Shown here piece by piece: positions 13,794 through 23,071 of a stretch of DNA of 64,000 nucleotides. The position numbers were made by a program, and so were the translations under genes. Location: contig NC_057793.1 in assembly GCF_014905175.1 (NCBI RefSeq), forward strand, positions 868,001 through 932,000, given 5' to 3'. The notes beneath the pieces were generated by a model. It had not been told where the DNA came from. It saw nothing but the letters and a program-made list of their open reading frames with translations, and did not search any database. This DNA comes from Aphidius gifuensis (Eukaryota > Arthropoda > Insecta > Hymenoptera > Braconidae). The number at the start of each line of letters is the position of its first letter. The stretch's first letter is position 1.

Positions 13794-15002
13794 TCAATTC
13801 CATTCGATATCAGTTGTTGGAAATAGTCCCAAAAATTTTTTAGGATCGTTTGGAAGTTTCAAAGGATTGCCAGATAAAATAATTTTCGTGATATTGCAAT
13901 TCTTGAAAGTATTTTGTGAAATTTTCGAAATATTGTTTCTTGAAAGATCGAGTGTTTCTATGCGAAAGCAGCCTTGAAATATTTTTGATTGGATAAATTC
14001 AAGTTTATTATTAGATATATTAAGAATATGTAAATTCAATCCTGCAAAAGTCCCTTCATCAATGTGTTCAATATAATTGTTTTGTAAATGAATGTCAATA
14101 ACAAGTGATTGATTTATACTTGATTGATATTTTAACAATCTTCTTTTAACAATTTTTATTCTATTGTTTTGTAGCTGAATGTTCCACAATTGTGGTTTAT
14201 ACAAAAATTCATCCAATGTTATTTCAATTAAATCATTATTAGATAAATAAAACAACTGAAATTTCATCATGTTATGATCCTGCAGTATTGCTGATGGAAT
14301 TTTATAGATATTATTCAATCCTAACCACAGATTTTTAAGACTATCAAGACCATCAAAAAAACTGGACTCAATTCTCATCAATGAATTATTTCTTAAATCC
14401 AAAATGTCGAGATTTTTAAGATTTGCAAAAGTTCTTGGTTCAATTGAAAATATTGAACATGATGATATTTCAAGCCATTCTAGATTATGATTATTGATAA
14501 ATGTGTCATTCTTGATTATCTCCAAATGGCCTCCAATAATTTTTAAATGAACCAGCTTATTAAGTGTGTTGAATTTTTTGGATAACGTTGTTGTAGCTTC
14601 ATCGAGAGTTATCATTAATGATATAAGTTCTGGCATGAATAAAAAAGTGTCGTCATTCAAAGTTATTTTACTTTTGTGGCTAGGAAACCATAGGTATTTC
14701 AATTCATGTAAACCTTTAAAAGATTCTGGTCCTATCGTTAATGGTCCTTTCACAAAGCTCAACTGTAATGATTGTGTTACATTAGTTTTTTCAAATGCTC
14801 CTGGCAGAATTAACGAAATATTCTCGTCTATTATGTTGATATAAAAACTATTTGTTTCAACTGATAATAGGATATAATGAAATTTACGAACGTTGGTTTC
14901 TGGTATAATGTGACGGAAAGCGATCCCATTATCTTGAGATTTCACAAAATATTTAACACATAATATTATTCCAAAAAATAAAAACAATAAATTGTTCTTC
15001 AT
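13794..15002 (-). CDS. Secreted leucine-rich-repeat protein, copy 1
   Basis: Single-exon gene of 402 residues. It starts with a signal peptide (MKNNLLFLFFGIILCVKYF, cleavage likely after residue 22 or 23) and consists of about ten to twelve LRRs of the LxxLxLxxN type, for example LDILDLRNNSL and LHILNISNNKL. It ends in EWN soon after the last repeat. There is no membrane segment and no TIR domain, so it is a secreted LRR-only protein resembling an isolated Toll or SLIT-type ectodomain. Such proteins are known among aphidiine wasp venoms, where they have been proposed to interfere with host Toll signalling; that role is inference here. Its paralog at 17128-18381 differs mainly at exposed positions of the LRR beta strands. 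Start chosen at the ATG followed by the signal peptide. A TATA/Inr promoter lies 49 bases upstream and an AATAAA signal (minus strand) at 13747-13752 follows the stop. Confidence 0.88.
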   Translation of the reverse strand: MKNNLLFLFFGIILCVKYFVKSQDNGIAFRHIIPETNVRKFHYILLSVETNSFYINIIDENISLILPGAFEKTNVTQSLQLSFVKGPLTIGPESFKGLHELKYLWFPSHKSKITLNDDTFLFMPELISLMITLDEATTTLSKKFNTLNKLVHLKIIGGHLEIIKNDTFINNHNLEWLEISSCSIFSIEPRTFANLKNLDILDLRNNSLMRIESSFFDGLDSLKNLWLGLNNIYKIPSAILQDHNMMKFQLFYLSNNDLIEITLDEFLYKPQLWNIQLQNNRIKIVKRRLLKYQSSINQSLVIDIHLQNNYIEHIDEGTFAGLNLHILNISNNKLEFIQSKIFQGCFRIETLDLSRNNISKISQNTFKNCNITKIILSGNPLKLPNDPKKFLGLFPTTDIEWN

Positions 15003-15048
15003 TTTTCATAAATTTAATATTTTAAACAGGTTTGAAGTTGTATTTTAC

Positions 15049-15084
15049 TCTGATGATTTTCCTTTTTTTCCAACTACTTATATA
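15049..15084 (-). promoter_or_regulatory. TATA box and initiator of LRR gene 1
   Basis: On the minus strand a TATATAAG box at 15084-15077 is followed 33 bases downstream by an initiator-like TCAGA with the likely start A at 15051, giving a 5' leader of about 49 bases. The same arrangement is kept in copy 2. Confidence 0.65.
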
Positions 15085-17127
15085 CTGAACGATAAAAATT
15101 ATATTGACGACAATGCAACATTCTTGCATATGTCTTATCATTGGTATTTATTTTTTTATATATTAATATTCAGCTGTTGTGGTTATTTTTTTATTTATTT
15201 GAAAATAAAACTAAGCAATTTTAAAATGGCCTTCAAAATTGAAACTAAAATTATCAATTTACCACAAGAATATTTTTTAAATAATATTACCGGTTTTTTA
15301 AATTTGAAAAAAAATAAAAATTAACATTTAAAAAAATTGTTCATTAATTTATTTTTCAGTTTTAAATATTCTTCGTTTATTTTTTAAAATTTTTCAACGA
15401 AAACTGCTGGTATACATCCGGGATTTTTACATTTTCATGGCCAATTTTTTTTTTCAGTTTTAAAATAAAAAAACAATAATATTAATTTATGAATGAAAAT
15501 AATAATTGTAATTAATTATTATTTAAATTTTATACTTTATTGAAACTACAATGACATTTTCACATGTCAAGAATGCAGTTTTGTCTTGAAATTATATGAG
15601 AAAATAAAAAATTATATAGAGCAATGAATTGGCCAAAATTAATTGGCTTTAATTATATTTGATAATTTATATTATAAATTTTATGAAAATATATTAATAT
15701 AATAATAATTATTATTCTTTTATAGCTGTATATAACTTTGAAACTTTATCAAAAATACATTTATCAATTTTATTTTATTATTTTCCGCATTCCTACACTT
15801 GTAATAAAAAATTGAAACAAAAAAAAAACTTGAATATTAAAATATTTTAAACTCGAAATCACCAAAATTATATTTGATAATTTATATGAATTCCAAGAAA
15901 TATATAATAATTAATATTACAATTATATAAAAATTTCCGTTTTTTTTTTTTTTTTTTTTATATTATACGAGTCATCTACACGAGACAACATATATTAATC
16001 GAAATCAAAATTTTGAAAAAAAATTCACAATACATTTAAAAAAATTATAAATTTAAATTTAAAAAATAGAATAAAAAGTTATTCATTTTGTCTAATTAAA
16101 ACATGACTTGATTAAATTTTTTAATGACATTTATTATATTTTTTTTTAAATTTAATATACAACGTATTGTTTATTGTTGAATTGACCAATTAAAATTGCG
16201 CATTAAAAATGCTTTAATAAAATTAAATTAAACCGGAATATTCCAAAAATAATTTCAATTTAATGATAACACAAAAACTATTTATTTTTATATCCAAAAA
16301 ATATGAAAAAATATTTAATATTATCAAGGATAATAAAATTCACGTTATAATAAACAAAATACATCAAGCAAGATGTGAATATTAAGCCCTCATTTTTGTA
16401 TATGTATCAAATAGTTTGGAAAATAATTTAATTTTCTTGTTAACTAGTTTATCAAGTGACAAATAGCATAAATATAATATTGTAATCGATTGTTGTAATT
16501 TATGATGAGCTTAGTTGTATGACGTCCGGATTCAACGATATCTAACAAATAAATTTTTGGAGCAAAGTCTAAATAAAAAAAAAAAAGTTGAATTGCTTCA
16601 CAGAAAAACACCGACAACGGCTGTATACTTTCTCATTTTTTTTTTTTTTCTTTTTTGCGTCTACGGTCATCATCAAAGACCCAAATTTTATTTTTATTTT
16701 TATTTTTTTATTTTTTTTGTGCATTTGAATTACAATTTGATGACAAACTTTTCATTTGGTCATTTGTAATTTAAATAATTTACAATTTCAATAACATGAT
16801 TGTCAATTTGATCAAAAAAAAAATTGATAAAAATTTTAGTATCTTTTCAAGACCCTGATAAATTAAACTTGAATATAAAAAAATAAAATATTTTTCTTTA
16901 TTTTATTTTTAATAAATAATATTCAAAATTAGGTCATATTTCCTTATTTTTTAAAATTTTTTAAATATTTTTTTCGTCATAAAAAAATAAAATGTGATAT
17001 ATAATTTAATAGCCAGTTTATTATTTATATTATTTTTTTTTTTATACATTAAAAAACGAAGGTTGTATATTATTGTTACAATTTTATTGTAGTCAAAAAG
17101 AAAAAAAAATTATACATAGTTAAAATA

Positions 17128-18381
17128 TCAATTCCATTCGATTTTAGTTGTTGAAAATAGTCCCAAAAATTTATTAGGATCGTTTGGAAGTTCCAAAGGA
17201 TTGCCAGATAAAATAATTTTCGTAATATTGCAATTCTTGAAAGTATTTCGTGAAATTTTCGAAATATTATTTCTTGAAAGATCGAGTTTTTCTATGCGAA
17301 AGCAGCCTTGAAATATTTTTGATTGGATAGATTCAAGTTTATTATTAGATATATTAAGAATACCTAAATTCAATCCGGCAAAAGTACCCTCACCAATGCG
17401 TTCAATATAATTATTTTCTAAATGAATGTCAATAATAAATGATTGATTTATACTTGATGGATAATTTGATAATCCTTTTTTAACAGTTTTTATTCTATTA
17501 TTAAGTAAGTGAATGTTACACATTTTTGGTTTATTTAAAAATACATCCAGTGTTATTTCAATCAAATCATTTTTAGTTAAATCAATCAACTGAAGATTCA
17601 TCATTTTATCCTGCAGTGTTGCTAGTGGAACTTTATAGATATTATTCAATGCCAACCACAGATTTCTAAGTTTATCAAGACCATCAAATAAACTGGACTC
17701 AATTCTCATCAATGTATTATTATTTAAATCCAAAATGCCGAGATTTTCAAGATTTGCAAAAGTTCTTGGTTCAATTGAAAATATTGAACATGATGATATT
17801 TCAAGCCACGTTAGTTTATGATTATTGGTGAATGTGTCATTCTTGATTATTTCCAAGTGGCCTCCAATAATTCTCAGTTCACTTAGCTCTTTAAGTGTGG
17901 TGAATTTTTTGGATAACGTTGTTGTAGCTTCATCAAGAGCTATCCATAATTTTTCAAGTTTTGGCGTGTATAAAAAAGTGTCGTCATCCAAAGTGATTTT
18001 ACTTTCGAAGTTAGAAAAATTTAGTGACTTCAATTCATCCATGACTAAAAAAGATTCTGGTCCTATTGTTAATGGTCCTTTCACAAAATTTAATTCTAAG
18101 TATGTTGAATTTGTTTTTTTAAATGCTCCTGGCAGAATTAATGAAATATTCTCGTCTAATATTTCGATCACGTCTCGTTTTGCTTCAACTGATATCAGAA
18201 CAAATTTAAATTTACAAACGTTGATTTCTGGTCTGATGCGAGCGCGAGCAGTCCAAAATCTAATGTATTCCGCATCTACTTTTGAAAAAGAATCAGTAAT
18301 ATCGTAATTATGTTGAGATTTCACAAAATATTTAACACATAATATTATTCCAAAAAATAAAAACAATAAATTGTTTTTCAT
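17128..18381 (-). CDS. Secreted leucine-rich-repeat protein, copy 2
   Basis: Single-exon gene of 417 residues, paralog of 13794-15002. The signal peptide is identical for its first 23 residues. It then has an extra, charged N-terminal stretch (HNYDITDSFSKVDAEYIRF...) that copy 1 lacks or has replaced by a shorter one. About ten to twelve LRRs follow (for example LGILDLNNNTL, LGILNISNNKL) and the C-terminus again ends in EWN. No transmembrane or TIR domain. By eye the two proteins are about 70 per cent identical, while the non-coding DNA around them is nearly identical. Function is not proven; a secreted recognition, decoy or venom role is the best guess from the architecture. Same promoter arrangement as copy 1. 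Confidence 0.88.
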   Translation of the reverse strand: MKNNLLFLFFGIILCVKYFVKSQHNYDITDSFSKVDAEYIRFWTARARIRPEINVCKFKFVLISVEAKRDVIEILDENISLILPGAFKKTNSTYLELNFVKGPLTIGPESFLVMDELKSLNFSNFESKITLDDDTFLYTPKLEKLWIALDEATTTLSKKFTTLKELSELRIIGGHLEIIKNDTFTNNHKLTWLEISSCSIFSIEPRTFANLENLGILDLNNNTLMRIESSLFDGLDKLRNLWLALNNIYKVPLATLQDKMMNLQLIDLTKNDLIEITLDVFLNKPKMCNIHLLNNRIKTVKKGLSNYPSSINQSFIIDIHLENNYIERIGEGTFAGLNLGILNISNNKLESIQSKIFQGCFRIEKLDLSRNNISKISRNTFKNCNITKIILSGNPLELPNDPNKFLGLFSTTKIEWN

Positions 18382-18427
18382 TTTTTATAAATTTAATATT
18401 TTAAACAGGTTTGAAGTTGTATTTTAC

Positions 18428-18464
18428 TCTGATGATTTTCCTTTTTTTTCCAACTACTTATATA
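18428..18464 (-). promoter_or_regulatory. TATA box and initiator of LRR gene 2
   Basis: TATATAAG on the minus strand at 18464-18457, with TCAGA and the likely start A at 18430, 34 bases downstream. This is the equivalent of the copy 1 promoter. Confidence 0.65.
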
Positions 18465-19170
18465 CTAAACGATAAAAATATATCACAAAACAATAAAAAA
18501 TTATATTGACGACAATGCGACACTCGCTTGCATATGTCTTATCATTGGTATTTATTTTTTATATATTAATATTCAGCTGTTGTGGTTATTTTTTTATTTA
18601 TTTGAAAATAAAACTAAGCGAAATGGCCTTCAAAATTGAAACTAAAATTATCAATTTACCACAAGAATATTTTTTAAATAATATTACCGGTTTCTAAATT
18701 AAATGAAAAAAAAAACAATTAACATTTAAAAAAATTGTTTATTAATTTATTTTTTAGTTTCAAATATTGTTCGTTTATTTTTTTAAATTTTTCAACGAAA
18801 ACTATTGGTATACATCCGGGATTTTTAAATTTTCATGGCCAATTTTTTTTTTCAGTTTTAAGATAAAAAAACAATAATATTAACTTATGAATGAAAAATA
18901 ATAATTGTAATTAATTATTATTTAAATTTTATACTTTATTAAACTATTTACATGTCGAGAATGCAGTTTTGTCTTGAAATTATATGAGAAAATAAAAAAT
19001 TATCGAGCAATGAATGGGCCAAAATTATTGGCTTTAATTATATTTGATAATTTATATTATAAATTTTATGAAAATATATTAATATAATAATAATTATTAT
19101 TTTTTTAGCTGTATATAACTTTAAAGCTTTATCCACATTCCTACACTTGTAATAAAAAATTGAAACAAAA

Positions 19171-20283
19171 AAATAATTGAAAAAATTTTTCTGTAGCTTT
19201 TGAAGAGCCTGATAAATCAAATTTGGATATGAAAAAATAAAATCGAATTTATTATGTTAATAATTAATATGGAAATTATAAAAAAATTTCTGTTTTTTTT
19301 TTTTATCATTGAAATTATCAATTCATTTTTTTTTTTTCAATTATTGAAATTATGCACGACACTGGAGTGAGTATGAGCAGAGTGGTGCCATCGAGTTACT
19401 ACATTTTTGCTTGGTCCAACTTATAAATTTATATGGAGTGGGGAAAAGAAGGATTTTTAAGCTGTTAAAAAGTGTCATGATTTTTTTATTCAAATTATTT
19501 AAATATAATATGATTCAAATAAAAACAAATGTAATAGCAAAAGTAAGTTTATTTAGATTAATGTTTAAATTAAAGACGAATAAGTCTTTACATTTTTTTC
19601 TTGCCAATTCCTCGGTCTTTTGATTCATTTTTTTTTATTATATATTTAAATTCAATAATGTTATAAATTTTATTAGAATTATTATCTATTGTTCCAAGTT
19701 GTTTGTCAGGTAATGATTTAAAATTCGTTGCTTTTAAAATAAACATAAACATGAATCACATCGAGTATAATTATCTCAAGTATACATTTGCCTGAGTACA
19801 TATAGACGGATATCGTTTATTCTTTTAATTATTGTATTGTTTGAATTCTCATTGGAATGAGACTTTTGGTCTTTTAGAAGACAATATTATCTTAACCTAA
19901 CCATATAAAAAATATAAGAATATTAATAATATACTTATCGGGGAACAAGTTTTAAACGAGGTAATATCTGGTAGGGTTATATATCACAATATATGTTTAA
20001 TTGAAATGTGTATACGATTAAATGAAATATTATCAAATTAAACTCTACAAAGTTAAATCAAATTATTTTTGATGACATGTATCATGATAACACTGAGTTG
20101 AAATACATTTAATTCCACCAAGTTAAATTAATGATATTTATATTGGATTGTATTGGATATACGAACATGAATTGAGTAGAATAAAAATGGACAGAGTTAA
20201 ATTAAGTTACATTAAGTTACATTGAGATGAATTGAGTAAATTTATAGAAAAATGAATTGTGATAATGGCCATTTTTAAAAACA
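19171..20283. other. Intergenic with degenerate short repeats
   Basis: No gene recognised; the frame at 19411-19623 is not convincing. Between about 20035 and 20250 short related words recur (aagttaaatt, gagttgaaat, aagttacatt twice in succession, gagatgaattgag), making a loose array of 10-12 bp repeats. Confidence 0.4.
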
Positions 20284-20378
20284 GAAACTTGGAAAAAATA
20301 AAAAGTTCCCTCGCCGGGATTCGAACCCGAGTCTTTCCTTTTTTCGGGCAAATGCTTCTTAATTTTTTTCCAAGTTTC
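20284..20378 (-). repeat. tRNA 3'-half (T-arm) flanked by a 15-bp inverted repeat
   Basis: The arms gaaacttggaaaaaa (20284-20298) and ttttttccaagtttc (20364-20378) are perfect reverse complements. Between them the minus strand carries a tRNA-like 3' half: T-arm TCGGG-TTCGAAT-CCCGG followed by CGAGGGAAC as a possible acceptor 3' strand. No matching D-arm, anticodon arm or 5' acceptor strand is present, so this is not an intact tRNA. It could be a tRNA-derived SINE piece, a tRNA fragment trapped in a small inverted-repeat element, or a 3'-end hairpin of the adjacent gene, whose stop codon lies 24 bases away. Confidence 0.65.
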
Positions 20379-20401
20379 ACAAGTTAACACAATTTTTTAA
20401 T

Positions 20402-22073
20402 TCAATCTGGTAATTTAAAATCTGCAGGTATTACTTTTCCAAGCCTTTGTAGTATTTCACGAACTTCCGGAGTCAATTCATACTTTTTGAAACTTAATTT
20501 TGCACAACAACGATCGATCGTCTTTTTCTTTACTACAGTGGTCACATTGTTTTTTTTGCAAAAGCCCTGCGGACCAAGTTCTTTATTTAACTGTGCTGTT
20601 TGCATGGCAGCATAATAAAGATCACCATATTGTTTAGGTTTGAATGCTTGTAAAGTTGGATCACACATAACTCCCAAGTATTCAAAATTATTTCCAGATT
20701 TCTTTTCTAAATCCATGTATGCTTTTTTAAACAACTCAGCTTGAGCAGCTATCGGTTCTAAAAGCAGTGGACTCCAGTTTCTACTAATAAATTTCATCAT
20801 AATCTGCAAAGTTTTCATTCTACAGAATGACCATATCATTTTTATTTGCGCAACGGCTTCACGAAACGGAAATGTACGATTACTTTTTAACACCTCTTGA
20901 ATAATCCAGGCTCTTGTTTGTGGCATAGTCTTGATCCATTCTTGAAATTTGATGATTGAGCTTATGGCTTTTGTGAATGATGCATCATTAGTTTCAAATA
21001 TGTTTTCAGCCCTGATAATGCGACTCATCGTTGTCCACCTTTTATAAAGGTAATGTGTGGTCTCTTGATTGGCTGATAGTTCCGATACTTCTTTTCCCAA
21101 CGCCATACATCCAGCCATAGCATAGAAAAGTGTGTTTTGACATAGTATTAGATTAGATTGAAGCTCCTTGGCTCTCTCAGGAGTATCCATATGAGTGATA
21201 TCAATGACCTCAGCAGCTTCAGGTCTACAGCTCAACATCCAGCAAATGCAAGAGAAAATAAAATTGGGAGTATCAATTTGATCGTTATTCGAATATGGTT
21301 CCGAAAGCACTAATAACGGATACTTGATAAAATAAAGCTTGTTAAGATCAGTTTTCTCAATGTCTTCATTGGTCGGTTTAGAAATACAGTTTTCAAACTT
21401 TACATCTAAAAAAACAACATAATTTATTTAAAAAATTAATTAATATTTCACTTGAGTAAACTATTCTACCTTCTGGTGTTTTGTTTGTTTCATCTTGACT
21501 GAGTGTTGCGTTAATTATTTTTGGAGATTCTTCATTTTCAGGTAGGCTTTCACCTTCCAATGTTAGAGTTTTTAGTTCATCATTACTTTCATCATCTGTA
21601 ATAATATCAATAAAATATAAATAAACTTGTTGAATAAATTAAAACAACACAAAAAATAAAAAAAAAAAAAAACAATAAGAAAATAAATGAAGTAAATATT
21701 CAGTAGGTTTGTTCTATTGAATAATTAATTAATTCTTCTTAATAATTAATTTAAAAATATAATAAATATTTACAAAGTATAACTGTTGTATAAGGTTTTA
21801 GCTTGACATTTTTATCGTCACCATCACCAACACTTCCACAGAGTTGTGGTGGTGAAGAAGCCTGGCTCATTTCTGGTTCGCTACTTGAATTACCAATTTT
21901 CGATGGTGGTAATTGATGACCAGCAAATTTTTTAGTAGCAGAATCTTAAAATTTATAAATGTTTTTTAAATAAAAATATTTAATTCAATTATAGTAACTT
22001 ATCATGAGCATGACTCACCTTGGCTATCTTCAAGTGAACGTTTTAATTTAATATCTGAGCTCGATGAATTCAT
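20402..22073 (-). CDS. Endogenous bornavirus/nyamivirus-like nucleoprotein gene (candidate domesticated EVE)
   Basis: Exons in transcript order: 22073-22019, 21944-21774, 21595-21470, 21405-20402. Every junction has GT/AG, all phases are 1 and agree, and the total is 1356 nt: 451 residues plus TGA. An AG acceptor just 5' of the ATG (exon start 22083) suggests an additional 5' untranslated exon. Residues 1 to about 125 are acidic, Ser/Glu-rich and low-complexity, with a basic patch KLKR near the start. Residues from about 150 onward form an alpha-helical domain whose pattern matches, from memory of the family, the N protein of bornavirus-like mononegaviruses: EAVAQIKMIW (300-309), EYLGVMCDP (359-367) and KQYGDLYYAAM (375-385) fall in the same order and spacing as conserved viral segments. 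The frame is intact with no stop or frameshift and is spliced, unlike a fresh RNA-virus insertion, which argues for a host-used gene. I could not run a search. The alternative is an unrelated insect orphan. Confidence 0.7.
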
Positions 22074-22083
22074 TATAGAATAT

Positions 22084-23071
22084 CTGTAATTAAAAAAAAT
22101 ATAAATAATATTTTTATAAAAAAATAATCATTACTTTCTATTAATAAACATTTAATAATAATTATAATAATATTGATTACTTGAGTAAAACAAAAGTCTA
22201 TATGAATAAACAAGTAAAATGTATCATTAAACATTTATTTTTTCAACCTACAATACTTGTATGATTTTTTCTCTTTTTTTCCAGTATGTAAACATCTATT
22301 CAAACATGGCGGATATAAAAAAAAAAAATAAATTGAAATAATAAAACCAGTAAATATAACTTCAATTTTTTTTCCTTTTCATAAATATTTTTATTATAAA
22401 AAATGTAATATTATATTTACCTATATTAATATTAACCACTTGAATAAAACAGAGTTAAACAAAAATATATGTAGTGAATAAAATGTATTATTAAACTTGT
22501 AATTTGTATGTATGCACAAGTTACTTGCAGGACATTCAGGATTCGCAGGACTTGCAGTGAGTCCCTATCATTTATTGATTTATTTAGTTCACTTTTATGT
22601 ACTTGTATGACTCTCTCTCTCTTTCAGTACTATTAAAATTTAAAACCAACGGTTATAAAAAATATATATACCTATACATATTACGCGAGATTTGGCGCTG
22701 TAAAGAGTACACTCACGTAATTTTAAAATAAATAAATATATTTACTTAGAAAAATAAAAAAAAATTCAATTGACCTTGAGAAATAATAACAACGTTGTTT
22801 GATTATTAATTTAATATTTTTTTTTGCAAAATCTTCTCTTTTTGCCTTGAATTCCATAAAATTCCGACTCCACACGACACTGACTGTACGAGTCATCTAC
22901 CAGAGACAACAAATACCAATCGAAAAAACTGTCACCCCCCGAAATAGCCATTTTATTTTTTTGGCGGGTTAATGTTTATTTATTTATTTTCTAGGAGGTT
23001 AACAACAACAACAACAACATAAATTTCCATAAGCACATCAACAAGACCATCCCCAAAAAAATATAAACAAA
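22084..23071. other. Divergent promoter region between the EVE-like gene and RNase H2A, with an internal duplication
   Basis: The two genes are transcribed away from each other. About 22170-22360 and 22430-22680 look like degenerate copies of one another, sharing words such as ttgaataaaac/ttgagtaaaac, aaaatgtattattaaac, acttgtatga followed by a pyrimidine tract and ttccagta/ttcagta. The segment at 22886-22925 matches 15965-16005. The motif aacatggcggata at 22302-22314 resembles a YY1 or initiator-type element. Confidence 0.45.

Larger units (their letters stand above)
13017..15830. repeat. Right part of tandem duplication unit A (LRR gene 1 and flanks)
   Basis: Aligns with about 16320-19170. 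The flanks outside the gene are nearly identical, for example 13018-13480 with 16321-16790 and 15003-15340 with 18382-18720, differing mainly in homopolymer lengths and a 22-bp indel near 18475. The LRR gene inside is much more divergent than these flanks. Confidence 0.85.
16012..19170. repeat. Tandem duplication unit B (about 3.15 kb)
   Basis: Direct tandem copy of 10047-10357 plus 13017-15830, containing the second LRR gene. The right edge is near the shared ctacacttgtaataaaaaat at about 19140-19160. The spacer between the units carries a short dispersed repeat at 15965-16005. Confidence 0.85.

Noticed and set aside
13211..16769. Matching plus-strand frames at 13211-13441 and 16515-16769 beginning MYDVR and QRYLTNKFLEQ
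   Set aside because: They match only because they lie in the tandem duplication; they run through poly-A and poly-T tracts, and the copies differ by indels in those tracts, so they do not look selected as protein.
14566..18307. Plus-strand frames of 92 and 160 codons opposite the LRR genes
   Set aside because: Shadows of the minus-strand LRR coding sequence.
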